Part shown: positions 18,642-27,219 of the stretch, one piece after another
Layout of the letters: each line of letters starts with the position of its first letter
Numbering within the stretch: position 1 is the first letter of the stretch
Assembly (NCBI RefSeq): GCF_004799755.1
Contig: NZ_SLUB01000013.1
Coordinates: 1 to 64,000 of the forward strand
Reading direction: 5' to 3'
DNA: 64,000 nt
Origin: Bacillus timonensis
GTDB taxonomy: Bacteria > Bacillota > Bacilli > Bacillales > Bacillaceae_L
Position numbers and translations under genes: made by a program
The notes under the pieces: generated by a model
What the model saw: only the letters and a program-made list of their open reading frames with translations
What the model was told of the DNA's origin: nothing
Databases searched by the model: none

Positions 18642-18800
18642 CCAGAGGGACGGTTCCACTGGTCCCTTATTCAATGATATTTAGTTGAACCAGAGGGACG
18701 ATTCCATTGGTCCCTTATTCAATGATATTTAGATGGAGCCAGAAGAACCGTCCCTGCGGTTCCTGGAACCGGAAGAACCGTCCCCGTGGTCCCCGTGGTC
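18642..18800. repeat. GGGAC/GTCCC palindromic repeat cluster overlapping a gene end
   Basis: Two near-identical direct copies of a 43-bp unit start at 18642 and 18690, 48 bp apart. Each begins CCAGAGGGACG, continues TTCCAYTGGTCCC and ends CAATGATATTTAG, and contains an internal GGGAC/GTCCC hairpin. From 18735 to 18800 further fragments follow (GAACCGTCCC twice, GTGGTCCCC and GTGGTCCC). This second part lies inside the 3' end of the phosphodiesterase gene. Related palindromes occur at 31514-31540. Confidence 0.8.
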
Positions 18801-20102
18801 CCACAACAGCTCTTCAATAACATGACCGTCGGTTGTTCCGAGGTCGAGGCCTAGTAGGCGGGCAAAGGTTGGGCCTTCGTCTACTAGGTGCATTGCTGGA
18901 ATCTCGATGTTTGGTCGAATGCCCTTTCCAGATGCGATGAGCACAGTTGTGTAGTTCTCTTTTTCCGGTGAGTAGCCGTGACTAGCATATGTATAGCGTT
19001 TTTCGCGGACATCTTCAGCTTTGATTTCATCGATGTACTCACCTTCAAGATTTTCCTTGAAATAGTAGCCGAGGCGCGCTTCGATCATAAATGTTGCATT
19101 ATCATCGGCGCCTTTTTCTTTAGCCTCACTCGTAGTTCGAATGCGTTCAATTCCGTTCTCTTCATGTTCGCTTAAATCGGTTAAAAGAGTCCATACTTGT
19201 TCTTGCGTTTTCGTATCATTTTTATCTTTGAGATAAATATATGCGGAGCCGTCGCAGCTTTTGCAGTAGGCTTTCCAATCTAGCACTTTCCCCTCATTGT
19301 TCACAGTAAGAAGTCCAGCTTTTTTTAACAGTACATTCGGTTTGACCGCTTTGGATTCATCTAACGCACTATGGTCACCTAATGCGATGATCGTCGTTTT
19401 ATCATAGATTCCAGTTTCCTCAAGTGCATTTATGATTCGACCAAGTCGTTCGTCATGGCGAAGAAGGGCAGCCATTGCTTCATCCGAGGAAAACCCATGA
19501 TAATGGCGCTGTGAATCTAAATCGACAAAATGGACAAGCATTAAATTTGGCTGTTTCGTCTTAATCGTTTCAACGGTCGACTCCAGGACGAAATCATCAA
19601 GTTCAGGCTGATTTAGCCCATTTCGTAAGTGGCCAAATTTACGATTCATTTCCAACTGATACAGCGGGCTTCCATTAAATAGGGAAACAAAAATTTGGTT
19701 TTGCCAAGGACGATTTGCGAAAATCTCTGGCATATTGTAATCAATACTAGCTTTAGCCGTAACAGGCCACAGAAGAGCTGCTGTCGTCATACCGGCTTTT
19801 TTAGCTTCATCATATAAGGTTGTACTTTTCACATGACGACGATGCCAATACCAATCCGGCGAAATCCTGCCAGGTTGAAGAAATGTATTGTTCACAATCC
19901 CATGATTCCTCGGAAACTTACCTGTGACAATCGTCGCATGACATGGGTAAGTCACAGAAGGATAGATTGTTTCAACATTCCGGCAATACGAAGCATGTTC
20001 TAATAGCTTCTTAAAGTTGGGAAGCTTTTCGATGATTGGAAAATCGAGTGATGATAGACAGTCAAATGAAATGACGAGTAAATGATTAGTAAGTCGAGAC
20101 AT
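18729..20102 (-). CDS. Type I phosphodiesterase/nucleotide pyrophosphatase (alkaline phosphatase fold)
   Basis: This 457-residue cytoplasmic-looking hydrolase has the NPP/PDE fold. The first metal Asp is in LLVISFDCLSS and the nucleophile Thr in YPSVTYPCHATIVTGKFPRNHG. Later ligands are LVHFVDLDSQRHYHG, IIALGDHSALDES and TYASHGYSPE. Family members split phosphodiesters or pyrophosphates, or decorate lipids; the substrate is unknown. ATG 20102 is preferred (GGAGG 12 bases upstream); ATG 20114 would touch that site. The last 23 residues, rich in Gly, Ser, Asp and His (WDHGDHGDGSSGSRN then RRDGSSGS), are encoded by intergenic palindromic repeat DNA, so the native C-terminus was replaced or extended. 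Confidence 0.82.
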   Translation of the reverse strand: MSRLTNHLLVISFDCLSSLDFPIIEKLPNFKKLLEHASYCRNVETIYPSVTYPCHATIVTGKFPRNHGIVNNTFLQPGRISPDWYWHRRHVKSTTLYDEAKKAGMTTAALLWPVTAKASIDYNMPEIFANRPWQNQIFVSLFNGSPLYQLEMNRKFGHLRNGLNQPELDDFVLESTVETIKTKQPNLMLVHFVDLDSQRHYHGFSSDEAMAALLRHDERLGRIINALEETGIYDKTTIIALGDHSALDESKAVKPNVLLKKAGLLTVNNEGKVLDWKAYCKSCDGSAYIYLKDKNDTKTQEQVWTLLTDLSEHEENGIERIRTTSEAKEKGADDNATFMIEARLGYYFKENLEGEYIDEIKAEDVREKRYTYASHGYSPEKENYTTVLIASGKGIRPNIEIPAMHLVDEGPTFARLLGLDLGTTDGHVIEELLWDHGDHGDGSSGSRNRRDGSSGSI

Positions 20103-20306
20103 AGGGATGTTCATCCTCCAAAAGTCTTATAATCTACTTTTAATATAACAGAAAATTGGCAATTAAAATATGAAAATAGTGTAAACGCAACGTAAAAAAG
20201 TATTCATTTCGATGGTGGATGGAATATAATAAATGTTATGTTGATTTAACTTTATTCAGTGAAGTTTCCATTTTAATAATAGGGATATAAGCAAGGAGAA
20301 CGTATC

Positions 20307-21671
20307 ATGTACGAAACACACACCATTAGAGAAAAAATAAAATTGATTTTTGTGATGCTGATCCCGATTTTAATTACTCAGCTCAGTATGTTTTCCATGG
20401 TCTTTTTTAATACGATCATGACGGGGCGGTTTAATTCTTCAGACTTGGCAGGGGTAGCCATCGGTTCTTCGATATGGAATCCGATTTTTACAGGGCTTAG
20501 TGCCATTTTACTTGCGGTATCACCCATTGCTGCCCAAAGGTTTGGTGAAAAGAAGAGCAATGAGGTATCAACTGTTGTATCGAGCGGAATTTATTTAAGC
20601 TTCATTATTGGGGCTGTAGTTATCTTAGCGGGAGTCATCTTTTTAAACCCATTGTTAAACATGATGAACCTTCCCGAAAGTGTTCACCAAACGGCGCATG
20701 ACTATTTAGTAGGCTTGAGCTTTGGAATCATTCCACTGTTTATTTTTAATGTACTACGGTCATTTATTTATGCGTTAGGGATTACGAGAGTAGTTATGTT
20801 TGTATTATTGGTATCTGTGCCTATTAATCTTCTATTAAATTACGTGTTGATTTTTGGAGCATGGGGCTTTCCTGCGCTCGGCGGTGGGGGAGCAGGACTT
20901 GCAACCTCGATAACGTATTGGGTGGTTGTGGTCATTACGGCTTTCATCGTGATCGCAAAAGAACCGTTTTCATCTTATAAAGTCTTCGTGGGGCTAAAAG
21001 GGTTTACTTTTAAAGAAAGTAAGGAGATTTTAAAAATCGGTATCCCTATGGGTCTATCCACCTTTTTCGAAACAAGTATGTTTGCAGTCGTAACCATTTT
21101 AATAAGTAAGTTTTCGGTCACAACCGTTGCGGCGTATCAATCCGCCTTAAACATCGTTTCGTTCCTCTATATGATTCCGGTGAGCATTTCGATGGCATTG
21201 ACGGTTTTAGTGGGATATGAGGTAGGTGCGCGCCGCTATAAGGATGCAAAAATTTACTCATGGCTCGGGATTGCACTCTCCATGTTGATTGCGCTCGTCA
21301 CGGGATTATTTGTGATTCTCTTCCGCTTTGAAGTGGCAGGACTATATTCAACGGAAACTGCGGTTATCACATTAACCGCACAATTCTTGATTTACGCTTT
21401 ATTTTTTCAGGTGTCAGATGCCATTCAAGCAACGGCACAGGCTGCTTTAAGAGGATATAAAGATGTCAATATCGCGTTCGTGATGACATTGATTGCCTAT
21501 TGGCTCATCTGCTTACCAGCTGGATGGGGGCTGGCGCACTTCACAGATTTAGGGGCAGCCGGTTACTGGCTCGGACTGTCATTCGGTTTACTCGCAGCAG
21601 GTGTTGGATTATCAGCAAGACTCAATCACATACAACGCACACGGTTTTCCGAGGAGAAGATGGTGGGATAA
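20307..21671 (+). CDS. MATE family multidrug/Na+ antiporter (NorM-like)
   Basis: The 454-residue inner-membrane protein has the 12-helix MATE layout with two homologous halves. These start at IPILITQLSMFSMVFFNTIMTGRF and IGIPMGLSTFFETSMFAVVTILI. Other cues are LAGVAIGSSIWNP, QTAHDYLVGLSFGIIPLFIFNVLRSFI and FQVSDAIQATAQAALRGYKD. The N-terminal half carries the usual conserved loop residues. AAGGAGAACG precedes ATG 20307. By family, it exports cationic drugs in exchange for Na+ or H+. The gene is monocistronic. Confidence 0.9.
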   Translation: MYETHTIREKIKLIFVMLIPILITQLSMFSMVFFNTIMTGRFNSSDLAGVAIGSSIWNPIFTGLSAILLAVSPIAAQRFGEKKSNEVSTVVSSGIYLSFIIGAVVILAGVIFLNPLLNMMNLPESVHQTAHDYLVGLSFGIIPLFIFNVLRSFIYALGITRVVMFVLLVSVPINLLLNYVLIFGAWGFPALGGGGAGLATSITYWVVVVITAFIVIAKEPFSSYKVFVGLKGFTFKESKEILKIGIPMGLSTFFETSMFAVVTILISKFSVTTVAAYQSALNIVSFLYMIPVSISMALTVLVGYEVGARRYKDAKIYSWLGIALSMLIALVTGLFVILFRFEVAGLYSTETAVITLTAQFLIYALFFQVSDAIQATAQAALRGYKDVNIAFVMTLIAYWLICLPAGWGLAHFTDLGAAGYWLGLSFGLLAAGVGLSARLNHIQRTRFSEEKMVG

Positions 21672-21928
21672 GCTTCGATAAGGGCTTCCGAATGCTAAGA
21701 TTTAGTTTTCAAAAACAAACTGGGCGAACTTTCACTTCAGATGTCTTTGGGATCTGCTCTCAGAGACAAAACCAGACCACTCAGGTTAAGAAATGTCCTG
21801 GATCCTCATTACTAACTTTTGGATGTGAAGGTGTTTGCGCCAATGTCTGAATCGAATGAATGTGTATGAAAACCTGCTTTACAGCTACTTACATGTAGTA
21901 AAAGATCCAGTCAAACAAAAATATGTAT

Positions 21929-21959
21929 AAAAAAGGAAGGGGAGCCCCTTCCTTTTTTT
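21929..21959. terminator. Bidirectional terminator
   Basis: AAAAAAGGAAGGGG and CCCCTTCCTTTTTTT form a long stem separated by AG. It terminates both the MATE transcript and the minus-strand ABC operon. Between 21672 and 21928 I see no supported gene or repeat. Confidence 0.88.
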
Positions 21960-22653
21960 ATTGTTCTCCAAGAAAGTTCACAAACTCGCTTCCGGTTAAT
22001 TCAAGGTTTTTCGGAACACGGATGATGAGAAAATCATAATTAAGGGGCTTTTCACCATTAAACCTTCTATCAAACTCATCTGTTATCCCCCCACCTCTAA
22101 ATTGGGAAATTACAAAATCATTATGAAAGCTATGAAGTTTTACCTCATGCTCCATTGCAGGATTCGCAATCAAAGAATTACCCTGGATTGAGAAGGTTGG
22201 CGTTGGGATTTCGTCGTAAAAATCGTACCCATTGAATTGTGTATTTGCTACATAATAAATAATCTCGATCGTTTGGTCGTCATTTTCTTTACGGTCAAAA
22301 ATGGTATACATGTTGATGTTATCCAAATATTGAATATTAAGATTCGCTTGGTCAAACGGGATATTCCATCTTTCTTTTTCTTTTATCGCTTCCACGTTTT
22401 CAAATGTCTCTTGTTCAATCGCCTGATGAATTTGCTCGAATGACAGATCAGGGCTTTCAGCTGTATCAATGGTTGACTTTGGGAGGCAATAATAGACAAT
22501 GACGGCGACTGCCAAGATCATAAAATATGTCCCGAGTAATAGTTTCGTGAGCTTTGCACCTGTATACTTTTTACCGAAAAATATGGTTAGAAAAACAAAA
22601 GCTAAAATAAACAACAAGATGATAAAGGGAAGTACAGTACCGATTACTGTCAT
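21958..22653 (-). CDS. Hypothetical membrane-anchored protein of the GntR-ABC operon
   Basis: This 231-residue protein has two N-terminal membrane helices (about residues 6-26 and 38-60) and a soluble domain of about 170 residues with many aromatic and acidic residues. I do not recognise the family. It is the last gene of a four-gene operon and its start overlaps the permease stop by one base, which argues for translational coupling. By position it may be an accessory subunit of the ABC transporter, like the extra proteins in ytr-type operons. No lipobox or catalytic motif is visible. Confidence 0.65.
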   Translation of the reverse strand: MTVIGTVLPFIILLFILAFVFLTIFFGKKYTGAKLTKLLLGTYFMILAVAVIVYYCLPKSTIDTAESPDLSFEQIHQAIEQETFENVEAIKEKERWNIPFDQANLNIQYLDNINMYTIFDRKENDDQTIEIIYYVANTQFNGYDFYDEIPTPTFSIQGNSLIANPAMEHEVKLHSFHNDFVISQFRGGGITDEFDRRFNGEKPLNYDFLIIRVPKNLELTGSEFVNFLGEQ

Positions 22654-23384
22654 TATTTTCGAACCTCCAATCGGTTAGTTGCCGCAATCACAATCCACAC
22701 CAATAGGGCAACTGTCACGACAACCTTGATGGTGAATAGCAGAATCGATGTTTCGTTTGCAAAAAACATAAACCCTGAAAATGTGTGATACGTTCTTCCT
22801 TCATAAATTGCCCATCCCATGAATAGGGCTGGTATCACAAACCCGAACAGTTTGTTTATTTGTGTAAACATTCCGACGAAATATCCAAGTGCCGCAAACA
22901 AAATCAGGTATAAGGCACCAATATAAATTCCAACTAGCAAATCAGAAAAGGATAGAAAAAAATGAGGGGTGATGATCAACTTGTTGCTTTCTTTGAAGTA
23001 AAGAATCACCCTTAACAGAATCCCAACAAAAGTTGAGGTGATACTGGCAATGAAAGAATAGACCACTAGCATTCCGAACGTGGAGAGATGGCTACTCATT
23101 CGGTTTGTCACAAATGAAAAATCAATATAATGATAGGGTTTTGTCGTTAGTGTGATTGCCGTAATAAAAGCCCAGAAGGCTGTAAACACAAAAACCATGC
23201 TTCCGGAGTAGGTGGAAATGGATATTCCACTAAGCCCCATCTGCCCAACGCCATTAAAAGAAAACATTAGCGCAATGGCCTGCACAATTACAAGGCTTGT
23301 AAACGCACCGTAATACGCGCGTACCTTAAAAAATAATTGCTTTTTTACAACATCAAGTAAACTAGCATTAGTTAAAGACATCAT
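22653..23384 (-). CDS. ABC-2-like permease of the GntR-ABC operon
   Basis: This polytopic membrane protein of 243 residues has six or seven predicted helices, for example VIQAIALMFSFNGV, MVFVFTAFWAFITAITL and YIGALYLILFAALGYFVGMF. It is the presumed membrane partner of the ATPase encoded immediately upstream. ATG 23384 (followed by a second ATG) lies inside the last codons of the ATPase gene, overlapping by 17 bp, with GGGGGG just before it. A longer start at 23459 would lie deep in the ATPase gene and lacks support. The sequence is weakly conserved, as is usual for such permeases. Confidence 0.7.
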   Translation of the reverse strand: MMSLTNASLLDVVKKQLFFKVRAYYGAFTSLVIVQAIALMFSFNGVGQMGLSGISISTYSGSMVFVFTAFWAFITAITLTTKPYHYIDFSFVTNRMSSHLSTFGMLVVYSFIASITSTFVGILLRVILYFKESNKLIITPHFFLSFSDLLVGIYIGALYLILFAALGYFVGMFTQINKLFGFVIPALFMGWAIYEGRTYHTFSGFMFFANETSILLFTIKVVVTVALLVWIVIAATNRLEVRK

Positions 23385-24264
23385 TGATACCCCCCTTATT
23401 CTTTGCCGTGAGATACACACAAAGATCTTCTGTCGCAACAGGTGAAAGTTCAATCCCACGTTTCTTCGCTTCCAGCCAAGTTGCCTCTGGATAAATATCC
23501 TTTACAACGGAATACGTATAGTCATGACCGAAGTCCTCAACATAAATAACTTCCATGCCTTTTGTCACTTGTTCGATCACGTCCGTTTTTCCGCGAAGCC
23601 CGACCGCAAACTCCTTTAAATCGTCAATTGGCTCATGAAGCACGACACTGCCATTCCGAATGAGGAGAACATTTTCTAGAATACTATCGATTTCATTTAG
23701 AAGATGGCTTGAAAAGAGGATGGTTCTCGGGTGTGCAATGTAATCTTTCAATAATGCCTTGTAAAAGTCCTTACGTATTGCCGCATCCATTCCGGTTGTT
23801 GGTTCATCGAAGATTGTAATTGGGCAGCGGGCTGAGAGACCGATAATCATATTAAAGGTACTTTTCATTCCTTTCGAGAGATGATGATGTAGCTGCTTTG
23901 GATTTAAATCAAAGTAATCAAATAGACGTTTGGCCAAGTGGTCATCCCAATTCGGATAAAAGCCTGCACTTGCTTTTAAAATCTCGGATAAATTTAACCA
24001 AGGCGGAAAGACCATATTGTCATCCACAAAAATAAGATTGGAAGATACTTTTAAATTATTGAACGGATTCTCAGAAAACACGTCAACCTCTCCAGAAGAA
24101 ACTGGGAAAAATCCAGCGATAATTTTTAAAAGAGTTGTTTTTCCTGCACCATTTCTCCCAATGACGCCTGTTATTGTATTTGGCTTGATTGTAAAAGTGA
24201 GGTGATCTAAAGCTTTCATATCACCATACAGTTTTGATACGTTGTTCACATCAATCGCATTCAC
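23368..24264 (-). CDS. ABC transporter ATPase (YtrB-like)
   Basis: This ATP-binding subunit has 298 residues. Walker A is GRNGAGKTTLLK near residue 37, the signature is the variant LSKGMKSTFNM, and Walker B is ITIFDEPTTGMD followed by ILFSSH. About 80 C-terminal residues form an extra domain (KTDVIEQVTKGMEVIYVED onward), as in YtrB-type ATPases. The gene overlaps the GntR gene upstream by four bases (ATGA) and the permease downstream by 17. Operons of this type in Firmicutes respond to cell-wall-active antibiotics; that function is inferred from the operon layout only. Confidence 0.83.
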   Translation of the reverse strand: MNAIDVNNVSKLYGDMKALDHLTFTIKPNTITGVIGRNGAGKTTLLKIIAGFFPVSSGEVDVFSENPFNNLKVSSNLIFVDDNMVFPPWLNLSEILKASAGFYPNWDDHLAKRLFDYFDLNPKQLHHHLSKGMKSTFNMIIGLSARCPITIFDEPTTGMDAAIRKDFYKALLKDYIAHPRTILFSSHLLNEIDSILENVLLIRNGSVVLHEPIDDLKEFAVGLRGKTDVIEQVTKGMEVIYVEDFGHDYTYSVVKDIYPEATWLEAKKRGIELSPVATEDLCVYLTAKNKGGINDVFN

Positions 24265-24647
24265 TTCTGATTCCCCCTTTGCCGTTCCTTTTCTTCCTTA
24301 ATTAGATTGATCAATTCTGTTTCGTTAACCCCTAGACGTTCCGCTTCCAGCACTAGTTCGTAAACGAGATTTTTCATTGTTTGACTTTTCCTTTTCTCTA
24401 AAATAAATTGCGTGGCATTCGGCGTCACAAACATGCCAAGGCCGCGCTTTTTATAGAGGATATTTTCGTCTGCAAGGAGATTGAGCCCCTTCGCAGCAGT
24501 AGCAGGATTAATATTGAACATCTCCGCAAGCTGATACTGGGAAAACACCTTATGATCCTCAGGTATCGCTCCACTCAAAATCTCAGTTTCAATCCATTCA
24601 GATATTTGGACATAAATAGGTTTTGCGCCATCCTGCTTAAACTTCAT
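24261..24647 (-). CDS. GntR family repressor (YtrA subfamily)
   Basis: This 128-residue regulator has an N-terminal GntR winged helix-turn-helix: KPIYVQISEWIETEILSGAI, then QYQLAEMFNINPATAAKGLNLLADENILYKKRGLGMFV. The C-terminal part is short, about 40 residues, and lacks an effector domain, which defines the YtrA subfamily. AAGGAGGTG precedes ATG 24647. It heads the operon with ATPase, permease and membrane protein, and probably represses it through the inverted repeat at 24672-24701. Confidence 0.88.
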   Translation of the reverse strand: MKFKQDGAKPIYVQISEWIETEILSGAIPEDHKVFSQYQLAEMFNINPATAAKGLNLLADENILYKKRGLGMFVTPNATQFILEKRKSQTMKNLVYELVLEAERLGVNETELINLIKEEKERQRGNQK

Positions 24648-24671
24648 ATAAACACCTCCTTAGGTGAATAT

Positions 24672-24701
24672 GTACATTAGTGCATTAGTGATATAATGTA
24701 C
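24672..24701. promoter_or_regulatory. Inverted repeat, candidate operator of the GntR-ABC operon
   Basis: GTACATTA (24672-24679) and TAATGTAC (24694-24701) are perfect 8-bp inverted arms separated by 14 bp, 25 bp upstream of the repressor start. The arrangement matches the long dyads bound by YtrA-type GntR repressors. The spacer holds the direct repeat CATTAGTG. Confidence 0.6.
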
Positions 24702-24885
24702 TATACTACATCCTATGAAGAATTTCCAGATAATTTACTATATTTTTCGAAAATGGACTATAATTAGGGTAGAGATTTGTGGAAAGTACTTTTGTTGAAA
24801 ATACGCCTCAAGTCTTAGATTCTTGTAATTTCTAGGTCCATAGTTTGAATAAATATCTTATAGTATAGTTAACTTGAGGAAAAAG

Positions 24886-25100
24886 AGAATATGAAGGGGA
24901 AAAGGTTGAGTTGATGGTGTGGAAATCCCGTTCATTGAGGAGATGAAGGGGAAAAGGACTTGCTGGTGGTGTGGAAATCACGTTCATCGAGAGGACGAAG
25001 AGGAAAAGGCAGTGTTGGTAACGAGGAAATCCCGTTCATCGAGGGGATGAAAGGAAAAAGTCCGCGATGGTGCGATGGAAATCCTGTTCATCAAGTCGAT
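24886..25100. repeat. 52-bp tandem repeat array, 4 units
   Basis: GGAAATCMCGTTCAT and close variants recur at 24921, 24973, 25025 and 25077, an exact 52-bp period. Between them lie GATGAAGGGGAAAAGG-type segments. The sequence family differs from the 53-bp arrays at 0.02 and 33.5 kb. There is no convincing ORF across the array, and the rest of the 24702-25331 gap shows nothing else. Confidence 0.85.
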
Positions 25101-25331
25101 TAAGACCCGAACGGAGCGATCATCCCGTGTGAGAGTCCCTCATCCAGCTTATGTCTCCCAAAACCCAGAGCTCCACACCCAGAACCAAGAAACCAACAAA
25201 GTCCATCATCACCCCTTTTCGTAGGGCGTCACATACATGAACAACACCATTTTTTCCCTCTAAAGTTTTTGAAACCAACGTTCGTGTTGGTTCGTATATA
25301 ATAATAAGACAGTATGTTAGGAGTCGATGGT

Positions 25332-25982
25332 ATGAATTCGTTTCTCGCTTTTATTGTTAAATCGTTTATTTCAGTGCCAACAACGGCTACTGTTTGGTTA
25401 GTAAGCTTTTTTGCATTTGATCAAACATTCCTACTTTCGTCTGGATTTGCATTAGTGGGTGGCGGTATTGCCTATTTTGGAACGTCAGCCATTATCAAAC
25501 AATCCTTTTTACGAAAACATCGCCTAACGAGGAAGGAATATCAGTATATTGAGAGAAATTTAAAAGAAGCAAAGAAAAAACTTGCGAGACTCAATAAATC
25601 CCTTTTTACCGTTCGTCACATCCCGTCATTAAAACAAAGAGTCGACCTGCATCGTGTCACCAAGAAAATTTATCGCTTATCGAAGAGTGAACCGCGACGC
25701 TTTTACCTGGCAGAACGATTCTATTTTTCACATCTTGATTCAGTTGTGGAGTTAACAGAGAAGTATGCGTTTCTATCATCCCAACCGAAGAAAAATAGCG
25801 AGCTTGAGCGGTCACTGCACGAAACACGAAGGGTACTTGAAGAATTAACACACACGATTGAGAAGGATTTACACAAAATGCTCACGAATGATATAGACGA
25901 CTTACATTTCGAAATTGATGTGGCAAAGAACTCGAATAAACAAGCAAATGATTCTGCATTTCTTGATCAAAACAGGAGGTAA
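25332..25982 (+). CDS. xpaC: XpaC family protein (5-bromo-4-chloroindolyl phosphate hydrolysis protein)
   Basis: The 216-residue protein has two N-terminal membrane helices (about residues 3-24 and 29-50), then a long basic alpha-helical region predicted to form coiled coils (RKEYQYIERNLKEAKKKLARL and later LERSLHETRRVLEELTHTIE). It matches XpaC of bacilli, whose name comes from an indicator phenotype; its true role is unknown. ATG 25332 has AGGAG eight bases upstream. The stop codon abuts the telA start exactly, so the two genes are one operon, as with xpaC-yaaN in B. subtilis. Confidence 0.8.
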   Translation: MNSFLAFIVKSFISVPTTATVWLVSFFAFDQTFLLSSGFALVGGGIAYFGTSAIIKQSFLRKHRLTRKEYQYIERNLKEAKKKLARLNKSLFTVRHIPSLKQRVDLHRVTKKIYRLSKSEPRRFYLAERFYFSHLDSVVELTEKYAFLSSQPKKNSELERSLHETRRVLEELTHTIEKDLHKMLTNDIDDLHFEIDVAKNSNKQANDSAFLDQNRR

Positions 25983-27173
25983 ATGAGTATGAGTGAACAG
26001 AATTCTCCAAATTTTAAAGAGCCGACAAATTTAATGGATGAATTACTTGCCAATCCATTTGATGAGAAAAAAGAGGGGCAGGAAAACCCAATTGTTCTCA
26101 CCCAAGAAGAAGAAAAAAAGCCTATTCGATTACTAGATGTACTGCCTGAAGAAAATAAGGAAAAAGCCTTACAGTTGGCAAAACAAATTGATCCAACCAA
26201 CCACCAAGCCATGATTTCATATGGTACGCCAGCGCAAAACAAATTGCTTTCGTTTTCTAACACAATGCTAGAGCATGTTCAAAAGAATGATGTGGGTGAA
26301 GTTGGCCAAATTATTTCAGACCTTATGAAGCGTCTAGATGACATGAAGCCTGAGGAATTGAATCCTGAAAAGCGTTCAGTGATTGCACGGATGTTTGGAA
26401 AAATTTCAAATTCCGTTCAAGAGGTTTTATCAAAATACCAAAAAACAGGTGCACAAATCGACCGAATCAGTGTGAAGCTTGACCGAAGCAAAAATGTCCT
26501 TTTATCTGATATTGCGATTTTAGAGAAGCTTTACGACAACAATAAGGATTATTTTGATGCCTTAAACGTCTATATTGCCGCTGGTGAATTGAAGCTTGAA
26601 GAGATGCATAAGCAAGTCATCCCAGAATTAAAGAAACAAGCGGAATTAACAAATGACCAAATGAAAGTTCAAGAAGTAAACGATATGGTTCAATTTGCGG
26701 ACCGCCTTGAAAAACGTGTTCATGACTTAAAATTAAGCCGTGAAATCACAATTCAAAGTGCGCCACAAATCCGTTTGATCCAAAACACGAACCAGGCTCT
26801 TGTTGAAAAAATCCAATCATCAATCATGACGGCAATTCCATTATGGAAAAACCAAGTGGCAATTGCGTTAACTTTAATTAGACAGCGCCATGCGGTAGAA
26901 GCGCAAAAACAAGTGGCGAAAACAACAAATGAGCTTTTATTGAAGAATGCTGAAATGCTAAAAAGCAATACGCTTGAAACAGCGAGGGAAAATGAGCGTG
27001 GTTTAGTAGATGTAGAAACACTGAAGAGAACAAAGGAAAACCTCATTTCTACATTAGAGGAAACATTGAGAATCCAAGAAGAAGGGCGTAACAAGCGTCG
27101 CCAAGCCGAGCTTGAACTTGCTTCAATGGAAACAGAATTACGTCAAAAACTACTAGACATCAAAACAGACTAA
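25983..27173 (+). CDS. yaaN: TelA-like toxic anion resistance protein (YaaN)
   Basis: This 396-residue cytoplasmic all-alpha protein belongs to the TelA/KlaA family linked to tellurite and other toxic anion resistance, and in bacilli to cell-envelope stress. Characteristic segments are [38 protein letters not shown], a central [20 protein letters not shown], and [25 protein letters not shown]. The N-terminal 60 residues are acidic and low-complexity. ATG 25983 overlaps the spacing of AGGAGG; ATG 25989 (nine bases from the site) may be the real start. It is coupled to xpaC and followed by a strong terminator. Confidence 0.87.
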   Translation: MSMSEQNSPNFKEPTNLMDELLANPFDEKKEGQENPIVLTQEEEKKPIRLLDVLPEENKEKALQLAKQIDPTNHQAMISYGTPAQNKLLSFSNTMLEHVQKNDVGEVGQIISDLMKRLDDMKPEELNPEKRSVIARMFGKISNSVQEVLSKYQKTGAQIDRISVKLDRSKNVLLSDIAILEKLYDNNKDYFDALNVYIAAGELKLEEMHKQVIPELKKQAELTNDQMKVQEVNDMVQFADRLEKRVHDLKLSREITIQSAPQIRLIQNTNQALVEKIQSSIMTAIPLWKNQVAIALTLIRQRHAVEAQKQVAKTTNELLLKNAEMLKSNTLETARENERGLVDVETLKRTKENLISTLEETLRIQEEGRNKRRQAELELASMETELRQKLLDIKTD

Positions 27174-27177
27174 ATAA

Positions 27178-27219
27178 AAGGATAGGTACCAAAACACGGT
27201 ACCTATCCTTTCTTTTTTT
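27178..27219. terminator. Bidirectional terminator
   Basis: AAAGGATAGGTACC and GGTACCTATCCTTT form a perfect 14-bp stem around AAAACAC, followed by a T run. It serves telA (+) and the TRAP operon (-). Confidence 0.92.
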
